Origin: Pyrrhosoma nymphula
Taxonomy: Eukaryota > Arthropoda > Insecta > Odonata > Coenagrionidae
Direction: 5' to 3'
NCBI GenBank assembly: GCA_963573305.1
Contig: OY754331.1
Location: 14,170,868-14,234,867 of the forward strand
Length of the DNA stretch: 64,000 nt
The notes under the pieces are model-generated. The model did no database searches. It saw only the letters and a program-made list of their open reading frames with translations, and was not told where the DNA came from. Position numbers and translations under genes: made by a program. The first letter of the stretch is position 1, and the number at the start of each line of letters is the position of its first letter. Shown piece by piece: positions 47,632 through 59,159 of this stretch.

Positions 47632-48100
47632 TTCACTTCGCTCTACTACGCACTTTTATGTTACTCAAAACCGAACATGGTTTCGGCACTATATATGTAC
47701 TATTACCAAAATTGATGGTTTCAGGCGTTACTTTGTGGAACTTGGAATTCATCATGAATAACTTTAAACTTTGTATTTCCACTTCAAATTTATTTTGCTA
47801 CGACCATGGTTTCGACGTCAAGGCGTCATCATCAGGTGCATAATACAGAAAATTGTTCACTTATATACAACTTTTTTGTATATAAGTGAACAATTTTCTG
47901 TATTATGCACCTGATGATGACGCCCTGACGTCGAAACCATGGTCGTAGCAAAATAAATTTAAAGTGGAAATATAAAGTTTAAAGTTACTCAAGATACTAT
48001 TATCAAGGAAGTCTCGTGCATAATATCTTGATAATGGTGTAAAGTATCGAAACCATGGTCGGTTTTGAGTAAAATAAATGTGTGGAGTAGAGCGAAGTGC
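47632..48100. repeat. Nested hairpin repeats
   Basis: The outer hairpin has left arm about 47,635-47,695 and right arm about 48,045-48,097 (landmarks CTTCGCTCTACT, ACTCAAAACCGA, CATGGTTTCG). Inside it lies a nearly perfect hairpin: arms 47,759-47,870 and 47,876-47,987, 112 bp each, loop CTTTT. The inner right arm contains the structured motif 47,911-47,937 (CTGATGA, GACG...CGTC stem, GAAAC), and its mirror copy is in the left arm on the minus strand. The inner element is evidently a younger insertion into an older relative. Confidence 0.88.
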
Positions 48101-48651
48101 ATTATTAAACCATGTTTGATTCTAAATGTTTCCACAAGGTTAAACCAGAGTCTTCCACAAACCCCACTGATGTCACGGAACGTGCCCATTTTTCTATAAA
48201 TGGAGTGATTTAAATGAAACATGGTGGTGAATGTTATAATTTGATAGATTGTTGGGGTAGTTCTACTGTGATGAAACTGTACACCTTATGCTGACCACTT
48301 ATTGAAATTACACGTTCATCGGTAGTTATGATGATGCTCTTTTAGCGTAACATCCTGTAAATGCTTACTCTTGGAGCGGTACAATGCCGGGATCAACTCT
48401 TCCGGAGTTGGCAACCGTACCGGGATTATGTACACCACTCAATATTATCCCTACGTTTTCAAAACATGGGATAACTCACTCCATGCAGTGCGGTGGGCCG
48501 TTTCGGTGCGTAATTCACCCCTCTCCGCTGTTCCTCCGCGCGTCGCCTTCTGTACCCAGCATCCCTGATGTGGCTCCCCCCGCGTGACGGCGACAGACAA
48601 AACAAATAAGGGAACATATTCCTGTTTTTTTCCATCTAAAAAAATGCTTTC

Positions 48652-48782
48652 GATGATCACGTCTTAGATAATTGAATGTAGCATCATACACAAATAATTG
48701 GTACAACTAGTTTCAACGCTACGGCGTCATCATCAACACCATGTATGCCAATTATTAATATTAGACGTGATCTACCGTTTAT
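48652..48782 (-). repeat. Hairpin repeat with a ribozyme-like motif
   Basis: Outer arms GATCACGTCTTAG (left) and mirrored CTAATATTAGACGTGATC-type sequence (right) pair imperfectly. On the minus strand 48,736-48,710 reads TTGATGA, T, GACGC...GCGTT stem, GAAAC, a relative of the motif in the 47.9-kb hairpin. Confidence 0.55.
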
Positions 48783-49289
48783 GGTAGATTTAAACAATAG
48801 AAGGAATTCCAATACATACTATCCTTATAGTAGTTATAGTTATAAGGCGCCTATGACGCCCGTTGTAATGATGATGAATATAACAATTACTTTGATTTGT
48901 GGCTCCATCTGACTCGCTTTGCTACCCTTGGAATTAATGATTGTATCACTTTAGAGAGTAATAAATTGCGTGAAAATATTTTAATGGAAGTTACCATGAA
49001 GAAATTACAATATCTAAAAAGATATGCGAAAAAAATTCTATGAATAAAGGTCTAAACTATGAATATTCGACTCCACTATCCGCAACCTTATCACCGGTCT
49101 ACCGATCTACCGCTTCCTTGAAGGTATAAGCAGTTAATGGGGTTTAAATGCGTTTTCTTGACTGTGTCTCCATCTTACAGCGTTACAGAGTCATTCAGTT
49201 AGTGATGAGCGTAATTATATATATATTAAAATAATACGGAACGTGGTCGTAAGTCGACGACTGAGTGTACTATCCTTTACAGCCGCTGG

Positions 49290-49770
49290 CCCTTGCCTAC
49301 TTACATGATTTATTTCTTCAGCTCCGCATCCCAAAGAATCCCATCAATAGAGTCTTTTGTTTCCCTTCACCTTTACCCAATTGCCCAACACCCTCCCCTC
49401 TACCGCGACTCCGAGCATAACATCGCCCCTCATCATCTGTTCCAACAACATATTCCGCCTCCTAATAAACTCCTCCAGCAGTTTTCTCCCCTCGGCCACC
49501 ATGCCGAGCACTTTTTCGTTTGTCTTCCTTCCCATCCATCATATCTTCTCCACGCCCACATCTCAAACGTCCGCTGCCATCAATTACTTCCGAGTCCCAG
49601 TTTCTGCAACATAAAACGCTGCACTACGTCTCTCCTTGCCAGGATTTTCTTCATATTCCAGCGCAACATCCCCATTACCCATTCTCCCCTTTTACAGAAA
49701 ACCACACTTGCTGCCGAAATTATCTTTCTTATATCTTTACTAAAACGCCCTTTTAGTAAATCGTCGAATT
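49290..49770 (-). pseudogene. RTE LINE fragment, C-terminal tail
   Basis: The minus frame 49,535-49,344 encodes KTNEKVLGMVAEGRKLLEEF and the following basic region ending in a partly conserved EGRVLGNW. This is the tail of an RTE reverse transcriptase as seen at 41.0-41.3 kb. Flanking sequence in other frames continues the same match (FEMWAWRR upstream). Diverged and dead. Confidence 0.8.
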
Positions 49771-50549
49771 AAGATTTTTTACTTGCCCTATTTCTAGCAC
49801 TAGGAACCAGCCACGACGCTTTTTTTATCAAAATAACGCATTTTCACTGTAGTAACTGCATGAAATTGATTATTTCTAAAGGTCTAAGATGGACTGGAAA
49901 CAATTTTATTTCTATTTAAATTCCTGGATTCCCTTATCAATTTCTCACAAAAATGGAATTAGATAGTGGCAGAAAAAATAACATCTCTAGTTCATTTACG
50001 AAATTTTGAGCGAGATCCCACTTTATAGTGTCATAGTAAGAAAACATTGTTTGCACTTTTTTCTCGATTTAAGAAGTTGTAGCATTCACGAAGAAAATAT
50101 ATTAATATAAATAACGCTAAATCTGTCTTTAAGAATGGACGTCTCAATAATTACCTAAAGTAGTAATTAGTAATAGTAAGTGTCCATTCATTGCATGTAA
50201 AAATTGGACTCATTGTTTTCACACTGTACGCTGAAAACGTCTTCACAACCGAAGGTTTTTTTTCATTTTTGTAAAAATTATTACGATGAGTAATAGATTT
50301 ATTTTCATAATCGAAAAAATATATGAACTCACTCCGTTACATATTTCCTCAGAGCTCCCACGTATTTCAAAAAAAGCATCCATACAGAGCGCATAGCCGA
50401 ACCATTTCCAATGTAGCAATGCTCCCAATTTTTTATAAATGTCTCAAAAATTAGTGCGATAATTGGCTGATATTTTGGTATGTTTAGAATGCTGAGACAT
50501 TTTTATTCGTTTTGAGGTAAAATTCGTTTGAGGAAGTTCAAGCGGGATA
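49771..50549. other. AT-rich stretch without recognised genes
   Basis: Nothing nameable. Confidence 0.4.
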
Positions 50550-51108
50550 GGTGTCGTTTCACAAAGAATTCAATGACTCTGGAATTGTTTTAAGGACAAA
50601 TACTCATATTTCACCTTCCAAAGGTTACCAAAATATCACTTATTTACCGCACTACTTTTCGTGATATTTGCCAAAAATTAGATGCCGTTTTCCATGGGAA
50701 ATAAGCTATGCACTCCATAAGGACTTTATTTGAATAATGAGGAACTTTCACGTACAGGTCTCGTCAGAAATTTAACAGTGCGTAATTTGTATCGATTCTA
50801 GACTATATTTTTAATAAATCAATTACCCACCACAGCAATTTTAACAGAATCACTACAGTGACAAAACCTCACCTTCTCTTTTGAAGGTGTTTCAAACGCA
50901 CGTTGTGAAGAAAATCAGTCAAGTTAAAGACTTATTTTGGTATATGTATGTAATTACTAAAACTTTTGATCAGATGAAAGCATAATTTAGTGCAAATAAT
51001 GCTACAGTATTAACTTCATGCATCCTACAGCTGCTGAAATTTAAAATATAAATTTGAATATGATCTCTACAATGACTGGGGAAAAATCTCGGTCAAACTA
51101 CCTTTTAA
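50550..51108. repeat. Dispersed repeat R1, copy b
   Basis: Best match to the other copies in 50,820-51,108 (ACAGAATCAC, CAAGTTAAAGACTTAT, GAATATGATCTC, ATGACTGGGGAAA, CTCGGTCAAACTACC). The left half is diverged. It is separated from copy c by under 20 bases, so the two are in tandem. Confidence 0.7.
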
Positions 51109-51121
51109 GGTATACAGTATG

Positions 51122-51690
51122 AGCGAAAAATCAATTTATCTAGAATTTGATGAATATAACGTAATTTTAAAGAAATTAACTCCCATCTTTTCTACTATGT
51201 CAAAATATAAACCCCTTGCCGAACTACTATTCGAGCACTCGCCTACAAAATTTACAGGCGAGTTGCCTACAATTATAAGCTGTTTTTACATAGGATAGAT
51301 TACGGCTGTGCGCTACAGAGGGAGAGTATTGAAAAAATTAAGAATTTGTAACACCTAGATTTCGTCAAACAACTAACGGTTTCTATGTTTTCTGTTCTAT
51401 TTATAGCATATTAGTCAATTGCTCACCGCAGTAATGTTTACAGAATCTTAAAATAAACCTTCAATAGCGATTTCACCGTACGGCTTTAAAAAATGAGTCA
51501 AGTTAGAGACTTATATGGATATATTTATTTAATTACTGAAAATGTTTGTCACATACTTATAACTATATATTTTCACCATTAATGTTACAATATTTACATC
51601 ATACTTCTTAGAGACGCTGAAATTAAAAAAATAAAATTCGAATGTCTCTATTATGAATAGGGAATAATGTCGGTCAAACTACCATTAATT
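51122..51690. repeat. Dispersed repeat R1, copy c
   Basis: Aligns with 3,088-3,640 throughout, including GCGAAAAATCA, CTAGAATTTGATGAAT, CGGCTGTGCGCT, ATGTTTACAGAATC, CCGTACGGC and GGTCAAACTACC. Confidence 0.78.
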
Positions 51691-52160
51691 ATAATGAGAA
51701 TTGACATCTCCCGCTCAAGCTGCCTCATCGGAGGAGCCTCTTCTTCCCCTCACCATTCCCCTTCCCTTGCCCCTACCCCTCCCAATTCCACCCTTACCCC
51801 CCCTCAAATCCCCACACTTGGTCTCGCGATAATTATAGTCGCCCTGCGTCTCCCAGTCACCACAGCATCCCCATCCACTCCTCCTTCCTTCCCCTTCTTC
51901 GGCTCATTTCACTTCCCCTCCTCTCCCCCCACCCCACCCCCTTCCATCCGAGCTCGTCTCAAGAGTCGCCAAGAGTGAGGGGGGGGACGGGTTGGGAGAG
52001 GGTGGGGTGGGGGACCCGGCACACTGTCTGCCGTCTCCGCGAGTAGGTACACCTACTACGCCCATTTACTACTACGCCTTCCACCCCCCCACCCCAATCC
52101 CTACTCTTTAATACGGAAGTTGGAAGGGGTAGGGAACGTTAAAGAAGACTTGAGGTTGGC
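51691..52160. other. C-rich tract
   Basis: Long runs of C interrupted by T and A on the plus strand (about 51,735-51,960), then a G-rich run (51,975-52,015) and further C-runs. The opposite strand has G-runs that could form quadruplexes. Frames here are low-complexity. As for the tract after copy a of R1, it directly follows an R1 repeat. Confidence 0.5.
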
Positions 52161-52739
52161 TGTATGTCGTGCGTCGACTGTGTCGCCTAGAACGCTGCTC
52201 CGGGATAGGTTTCCCGAACTAAAAACCAATTATCTAAATGCTCTGCACCCATATTTCACTTAATTTACAGCGAAAGTGTCATAAACTGGAGAAGACATAC
52301 TCTCCGGTGTCACTGACGCAGGCACGTTCTTGGACAGTTCCCATGTCCAATATCATGATTAGCTACAGAAGCTATTGAAAAATAATGTTTTAATTCCACA
52401 ATGATTTTTTTTAACATGGCCAGTTTCATACTGCATTGCATATTCAGTATCTCCGGAAGATGTAACGAAGTAACGAGCATGAGAACAACTTCATCCTTTT
52501 CATTCCTTGTTGGTATCTTCTATTTCGCAGGGTTTCGATCAGGCATCCTTTCTTCACAGTTTTTAATTGGACTTCCTTATTGAACTTTATTTTCTCTCTG
52601 GTTTATTGTATCTTACCTGCAATGTCACCCTCTGTATTTCTTATTTCACCTTACTGCAGTAAACTTGGATACACGGTGTTCCAAGCCGTTCGATTGCTTA
52701 GTACCCTCTCGCCCAAAGACATTAATCATAAGATATGTA

Positions 52740-52825
52740 TACAACAGTATTGCATGGCAAGATTCGAATCGAGGATCATAGAGTTACTGGACAGACACGT
52801 CCCTAGCCTAGCTGCCGCGGTCGAT
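52740..52825 (-). repeat. Possible tRNA-derived SINE fragment
   Basis: On the minus strand GATTCGAATC (B-box-like) lies about 50 bases after TAGGCTAGGGACG, an A-box-like stretch. No second copy was identified, so this is tentative. Confidence 0.35.
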
Positions 52826-52929
52826 ATTTTACCGTCAATAATGTAGAGTAAAAAACGTTCCCCTTACCGAATGCCCAACATTCAATCTATCGCATCTTTC
52901 AAGAGTTCCTTACTGTAATTATATGTTTA

Positions 52930-53349
52930 AAAGCTTGTTTCGACAAATTTAGATTTGTGAATAAATTGCAAATAGAATCAGCTTGGGAATCTCTAACAAA
53001 TTACAGGGAAAAATATAAATTGAATTTAGCTTGGAGCCGACTATTTGTCAGAAGATTTTCGGCATTTTTTTTAGAAAACGAAGCTATTACGGCAGAAACG
53101 ATCACGTTATTAAGATAAAGGAAATTGGCTGCAGAGTGGATAGATTTAAAATGTGATATTTCCGAGGAAGGAAATGGACCAAAATAGTTGCGATCGACCT
53201 TTTATATGAAACTGTCTTTCTCGCAAGGTGTACTGGACTTGTTACTTGTGTTTAAATACTTATCAATCTAACTAACACCTCGCACCGCATGGAATGTCCA
53301 ACATAATTCGATGAATTGGTGTAGCATAAAGTCCATAAATCATTAGCAT
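52930..53349 (+). mobile_element. LINE-B copy 3, left part
   Basis: Diverged reverse-transcriptase tail (ESAWESLTNYREKYKLNL) followed by the family 3' UTR (CTCGCACCGCATGGAATGTCC compares with the 32.6-kb copy). The UTR is interrupted at 53,350 by another element and resumes at 55,059. Confidence 0.75.
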
Positions 53350-53461
53350 AATTGAGGTCCTGAGAGTCAAAGTAATACAAGTGACATCAACACGAAAAAC
53401 GATCTACCGAAACCAAATAAACATGTTATTATGGATGTTCTTATGCTATTACTAAATATGA

Positions 53462-54165
53462 TATAACTCTATGGGGGAATAGCGCAGATGCTATTTCAGT
53501 TTTTAGGAAGCAAAAAAGTATCATAAGGTTTATGATTGGGCTGAATGAACGGGAATCTTGCAGACCGATATTCCAAAAGCTGAAAATACTGGCATTGTAT
53601 TCCGTTTATATACTTGAAATTCTGTGTCATGCTAGATTAAATCTCAATCTGTATTATCAAGGCAATGTGTCACACAACCACAGCACCAGAAATGTCCTGC
53701 AATTAACATACCCAAAACGCAGACTAAAACTATATGAAACATTTCCATATTACATGGTTATAAAACTGTAAAATAAGATACCCACACACTTTAAAAATAA
53801 CTCGATCCATTTCCATCATTTCGAAACAAAGATAAAAGACATACTTACAGATAAAGCATACTACTCTATTCAAGAGTACCTTGATGACCAAGAACTTTTA
53901 TAATGTACTAAATGCCTAATTGTATCCATGTACCTCAAAATTATGTATATCTCTGAATGGTTTTAATTCATGTAACCATGTACTAAATGCCTAGTTGTAT
54001 CCTAGTATTTCAATCTATGTATACCTCTGTAAGGTTATAATGTATATACCCTGATACTATATATATTGCCCCAATACTATTTTATACTTTGACGAGTCAC
54101 CAACTTACCCTAGCCATAGCTAAACTCTTGTAAGTCTAATGTGACAATAAATGATAATAATAACA
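53462..54165 (+). pseudogene. LINE reverse transcriptase C-terminus and 3' UTR
   Basis: Coding-like sequence with a few stops gives LWGNSADAISVFRKQKSIIR, then FMIGLNERESCRPIFQKLKI, YSVYILEILC and ETFPYYMVIKL, the end of a jockey/CR1-type LINE polymerase. A UTR with internally repeated words (ATGTACTAAATGCCTA twice) and an ATAATAATAAC-type tail follow to 54,170. This family is distinct from LINE-B. Confidence 0.75.
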
Positions 54166-54175
54166 ATAATAGTTA

Positions 54176-54724
54176 TGCTCGGCTCTTGCAGGGAATGTCT
54201 ACCTGAATAGACATAACCAACTGGCAAAAATAATCCACCAACACCTGGGACTAACTTACGGGCTCTTAAAGAAAAATATTCCACCATATTACAAGTATCA
54301 GCCACCTGCTGTAATTGAAACAAAAACCCATGTTTTGTACTGGGACAGACCAATTCTCACCGACAAAACCATAGATTACAATAGACCGGATATCCTATTA
54401 ATCAATAAATTAGAAAAAAAGGCTAATATAATCGATATAGCAGTACCACTAAGTCACAACGTAAGGTCAACCGAGAGAGAGAAAATCTCAAAATACAGAA
54501 ATTTAGCCGACGAAAAAAAAAATATCTGGAAATTAAATGATGTCACTATTCACCCGATAGTAATCTCTGCTGAGGGAGTGATGTCCCATATGTTTAAAAA
54601 ACAAACTGAGAAGCTGGGAATAAAAAAAATAATAACTAACCTCGGGCAAAAAGCTGTGCTACTCCAAACTTGCCAAATCGTGAGGAGATTCCTAAGCCAA
54701 GAAAATTCGGACTCAGTAGGATAG
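54176..54724 (+). CDS. LINE restriction-like endonuclease domain fragment
   Basis: 182 codons open from just after a TAG at 54,170 (no ATG start, so a fragment). It begins CSALAGNVYLNRHNQ, the end of a zinc-knuckle region, then THVLYWDRPILTDKTIDYNR leading into RPDILLI (RPD at 70-72), IIDIAVP (Asp 87) and a downstream REKISKY (Lys 103). The spacing PD...D...K fits the restriction-like endonuclease found at the C-terminus of site-specific LINEs such as R2 and relatives. The whole stretch has no internal stop, unusual beside so many dead elements, which suggests a younger copy. It joins the preceding LINE within a simple-sequence tail. Its exact clade is uncertain. Confidence 0.7.
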   Translation, partial: CSALAGNVYLNRHNQLAKIIHQHLGLTYGLLKKNIPPYYKYQPPAVIETKTHVLYWDRPILTDKTIDYNRPDILLINKLEKKANIIDIAVPLSHNVRSTEREKISKYRNLADEKKNIWKLNDVTIHPIVISAEGVMSHMFKKQTEKLGIKKIITNLGQKAVLLQTCQIVRRFLSQENSDSVG

Positions 54725-55058
54725 GGTGAATTCTCTTCCTGAACTTCCGAGCCTAATCCTAATCCACCTTTAGGATAGGTGAAAATTTTCCAGTTGATGT
54801 AATACTAGCTGAGAAAGTGTGACAAGTCGAAAATAATTATAATAAATATAAGTGCATATTTTCTAAGTTAGTACCGTCGGGTACTATCAGGTAGCGACAG
54901 GAAAAGGAAAACAAGTGTTCGAAAGTATGGTGCTGCGATCTAGCCGCCGAACACTTAAACTACTTTGCTTTTTGTCATTTCTTACCGGAGTAAAGTGATA
55001 CAGGTGACAATGGATGATGTTAGTCACTTGTACTACATTGACTCTCAGGCCCTCAATT

Positions 55059-55300
55059 GTTAACAATCAGTATGAGTCTCTTAACCTGGGTACTACATGT
55101 GTAAGCTAACATTACTTCACGCAGCTCTCTCCTGGTTTCTGGCTTAGCCGTGAATTACTCTCCTGACTGATTTTTAGTTTGCGCTTGGTGGTCAGGAAAT
55201 TGAGTGGAGTTCGACCTTGAACTGTGATTATAATTAAATTACTGCAGAGGAATCACCCTTGAGTAGGCTTACACGGTAGGTACTTTGTAAATGTAGAAGA
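55059..55300 (+). mobile_element. LINE-B copy 3, right part
   Basis: 3' UTR resumes (CTCTCTCCTGGTTTCTGGCT, TTACTCTCCTGACTGA, GAATCACCCTTG, TAGGCTTACACGG), matching the ends at 32.9 kb and 57.7 kb with divergence. Confidence 0.72.
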
Positions 55301-57711
55301 CTTTGTGTGATGATTGGCAAGGGGTCCCTATTGGTTTATAAAAGATATTCTGACACATTAAATCGGTACGATAATTAATACAGGACGCTGTGGACTCTAC
55401 ACGCAAATATACTGCTAACACGTATGGACGTAGGGAGGAAAAATGTCTAACATTTTGTAGACTATTTTTGCAGAGACTTGAAGTAACTTGAATTGGCCTT
55501 AAGCAATGAATTGGTACAATATGATAACTTTCAGGTTAGATAAATTATATCCCGTTACAGGAGTCTGAGTATAAAACAGCTGACAAAATTATTCAAGTGA
55601 TCGCCAGGGGTTCAAATTATCACTTTGCTGGATAACTAAGGCCATTGTAGAAAGATATAGCTTTGACGTCCGTTTTACAGCGTATCTGGCCAGAATATCT
55701 TGATCTATTCACGACCTTTTCCTCGTAAGGAACTATTTCCTCGCAATTTGCTCATTCGAATTACACTTTTTCCCCGAATCCGTAGCAGATTCGTGACTGA
55801 ACCGACTGACTGAATTAGTGAACTGTTTCCGTGGTGAAATCATGCTCTATATGGACACTTTCTCTGCGAAGAAGTTCCTACCAATGAGCAAGCAGCATTT
55901 GACATCGAATTATAAACACTAATTTCAACATATCACGGGCTCATCCCCAAGCTATGCGACAGAGAGTCTTGTCAGGTGGGACGCGTGACCGACCGCCACA
56001 ACACGACCGCCGCTCTTAAGTTGCAAAATGGATCCGAATTCCAGCACGCCCACGCCAACGATTCCCGGAGGATGCTTCCGGCAAGGAGGCCGATGTGAAC
56101 TCATCATGTCGCAATGGAAAAACTTCGACGGCGGTGATATCTGACTCTAGATAATATTACAATCTGTGACGGGCAAGTAAATTGAGTTTACCTAAAGGGA
56201 CATGGCCGTACCTCTTTCGCAAAATAAATTCGAAGAAAATTAAAACTACTCATACAGCCCCAGTCACATTAACCGACACAATTTCCACACGCGTACACCA
56301 TCACCCTCTTCCGGGTGATCGTGTCACTAAGCATTCTGCGAATTGTCTATGAATGATGAAACGGTCTCTCATTCTGTGGAAATTGGTCACTCAAAGGGAT
56401 TTAGTGGATACGGCAACACTGCAATGTAGGTACACTACAATTCCACTAATGGTTTCATGTTTCAGGACCATAGTTTCGTGGCGACGTTTTGTTGCCTGAT
56501 GATGTTTCTTTGAAACAAAACCATGGTTACGAGATGCATAACCAGAGGTGGACATTGTCGAATTGTCCTTCCGTCCAACTCCCTCCTTGAGTAACACCAT
56601 ACTCAGGATACGCAGACACAAGAAAGGGTTCAGGCTTCACGGCAATATATTTATAATCACCACTTATTCCATCCTCCTTCAATCGAAATAAATATTAACC
56701 CCAGAATGTCAAGCAATTTGCAACTTTTTGCAGCTCATGCAATTCTAGTCAATTATTTTTTACATCGAAAGTGCACTTTTTTAGCTCAAAAACGTCAATT
56801 CCAGCGAAACGCGAGAAAAGGTTTAGAAATAATGCTAAAGTGTGCAATACATTCGTCACAAAAGAAACCTATTCAAAGACACATTGAATACGTGGGCGAT
56901 ACCGTACATAATATAAGTAGAAAGACTGTCGTTTTCTGAAAAGCAGTAACGAACGTACAGAGAGATAGTATCATAGTTATTGGAAAGGCAGGAATAAAAT
57001 CTGCTGATTCGGAAATTGACTGTCTAGGCTATGGCTACAAGGAAAGTAAGGATCGCGCGAGTCTCAGGCTAGGCATGCAAAACTCGGTGGCGAAAGAAAT
57101 CATACCACCACCAAATATATTAAGCTGATGGGACAAAACATGGATTTTTCAGATGGAGTACCTGGAATCACCATCACCTGTTTTAGACGCAGTGTGGAAG
57201 AAAGAGTGTAAAATATTTGCCTGCATTAAATATTCCTGGATTTATCAAGCTAATATTAGAAAGACCCTCGAATGAAATAATAAAAGAGAGATGATGCTTT
57301 TATTCAGCTCGGCCAAATTTGGAATACGTAGAGAGTATTTGAGACTCCGTGTATACACATTAAACATACGAAAAAAAAAACAAATTGCAAAGGAAATTCG
57401 CACGCTCTGTTGAAAATCTGCGAGGAGCAAACAGTGGTGTTATACAGCTGATACAAGAGCTAAGTTGAGAGCCGTTACAGACAGACTCGAGAGGAAACGG
57501 GAAAAGATGAGATTTGCTGAAAAATAAAGGTCAATCGACACGGAGAGTAAAAAGAGTCGTTTCAGGCTTGATATGGTGGAATATCATAATAAAAGAATAT
57601 GGGCAATTTGATTCGATGCGCTGCATCTGATGCCCAGATGATGATACAGTGCATCTAAACCGGTCGCATTAACGTTTGTATTGTGGAAAATTTCAAATAC
57701 TCTTTAATTAC
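55301..57711. other. Stretch without recognised genes
   Basis: Contains one more instance of the structured motif (56,496-56,522, plus strand) inside sequence with repeated CCATGGTT and GTTTCRTGG words. Otherwise there is nothing nameable. A CpG-rich patch lies at 55,970-56,130. Confidence 0.4.
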
Positions 57712-58722
57712 ATCTACATCTAAAAAGTACCGTGCAAGCCTACACTAGGGTGTGTGGCACGGGGTGATTCCACACCAGGAATGCAGCACTCGTCCCAGAA
57801 CAAATCAGATCCTCGCACGGTCCCCCTGGCGCAAGCCAAAAAGCAGTCAGGAGAACAGTGCGCAGTCCAACCGGAAACTGGGAGAGTGATACGTAAATGA
57901 ACATGCAAACATGCAGAGCAATGCTATAGGCATGTCTAGTGGTTAATATTAATAATACTGTTAATTTATGAATACTACGAGATGCTACTTCATGCAAAGA
58001 ACAAAATAATGCCGGACAAATTGACCGGTGTGAAGTGTTACTAATTATGTTGTGTTATAAAGCACAAGTGAAGATTCTACTCTACCTATTGAGGGTGGGA
58101 GTTTCATATGATTGATCTATCACAAATATTATGATCCCTTATTGTGCATGGGATAAATGACATTTTGAATCTATCGGTACGACAGTCAATTTCCTTTATT
58201 TTATTAATGTGATCGCTTCTACCGTAGTACGTTGGCTCTAGCAGTATATGTTGAACCTCCGGCAAAAAACTGTCAGCTCCGAACTTGCGCAAAAGATTTA
58301 ACCTGTATTTCTCCCTTCGATCAGTTGGAAATTCCCACCCTAATTCCTTCAGCAATTCGGTAACACTGCTAAGTTTATCGTAACAACCTTTCACAAATCT
58401 TGCTGCTCTCCGTTGTATTCTATCTATTTCAGAGATTAGTCCTACTTCGTAAGGGTCCCATATGCTAGCGGCGTACTCCAAGTGAGGTCTCACGAGTGAA
58501 AAATAACATCGCTCTTTAACTTTCTCGTCAAATTTTCTTAATATTATTTTGATAAATCCCAATTTGCGACTAGCCTGACCGCAGATTTCCCGGACGTGTT
58601 TCCCCCAAGACAGGTCCTGAGTAAGGGTCACACCTAAGTATTTAACTGACTCTACATTTGATAAGTCTGTTTGATTAATTGTGCACGTTCCGTTGACTAA
58701 GTTATTCTTTTTCCAAAAATAA
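57712..58722 (-). mobile_element. LINE-B copy 4, 5'-truncated
   Basis: The best LINE-B copy. The minus frame from about 58,722 to 58,104 encodes NVESVKYLGVTLTQDLSWG, LVRPHLEYAASIWDPY, RIQRRAARFVKGCYDK, LLKELGWEFPTDRREKYR and RTDRFKMSFIPCTIRDH without a stop. It then has a UTR ending in AGATGTAGATGTAA, the short-repeat tail of CR1/L2/Daphne-like LINEs. The catalytic palm is missing, a usual consequence of incomplete reverse transcription. TAATTA at both borders may be a short target duplication. Confidence 0.88.
58104..58722 (-). pseudogene. LINE-B reverse transcriptase C-terminal domain
   Basis: Open for about 200 codons, with all conserved C-terminal blocks listed for the parent element but no polymerase active site. 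Such pieces are common 5' truncations. The intact frame shows this insertion is younger than the copies at 32 and 53 kb. Confidence 0.85.
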
Positions 58723-59159
58723 TTAAAGACACGGAGAGTATTAATTCAATCCCGCACCATATGTATAGAGCGGATAGAAGTGACAAAGTAGAGAGACAGA
58801 AACTGCCGAGCTGACAGGTACAAAAATTCCTCCTTCCCACGAGACATCAATGAGTAGAACAGAAACAGAGTGAAACAATGACTCTCCGTCAACTCAGTTC
58901 ACTGTTGTCCTTCATTTCGCTTCCTGATCCCTATTTTCTTCCATTTTCATGGCTGGTGTCATAACATCTCCTGCCCCACACTCCTGCAGTGAGTTGCAGG
59001 GTAGTACGATAGTGAAGATTTGGAGACACGGAGAATATTATGTCTATAAATCCGCAAAACATTTATGTGACAGGCAAAAGCAAAATAATGGGAAGGGCTG
59101 GTCAGACCGGTATAATTATTATTAAGGTTATCTACCGGTTAAGAAAGGTTAAAATGGAA
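58723..59159. other. Stretch without recognised genes
   Basis: Nothing nameable. Confidence 0.4.

Larger units (their letters stand above)
53350..55058. mobile_element. 1.7-kb element with 36-bp inverted ends, inserted in LINE-B
   Basis: 53,350-53,385 and 55,023-55,058 are inverted copies matching at 33 of 36 bases (start AATTGAGG, core CCTGAGAGTCAA, end ACAAGTGAC). LINE-B 3' UTR sequence lies on both sides, so this block is an insertion. Inside are the 3' part of one LINE (53,462-54,165) and the endonuclease end of another (54,176-54,724). No target duplication is clear. It is probably a DNA transposon that later received LINE insertions, or a segment moved by such ends. Confidence 0.65.
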
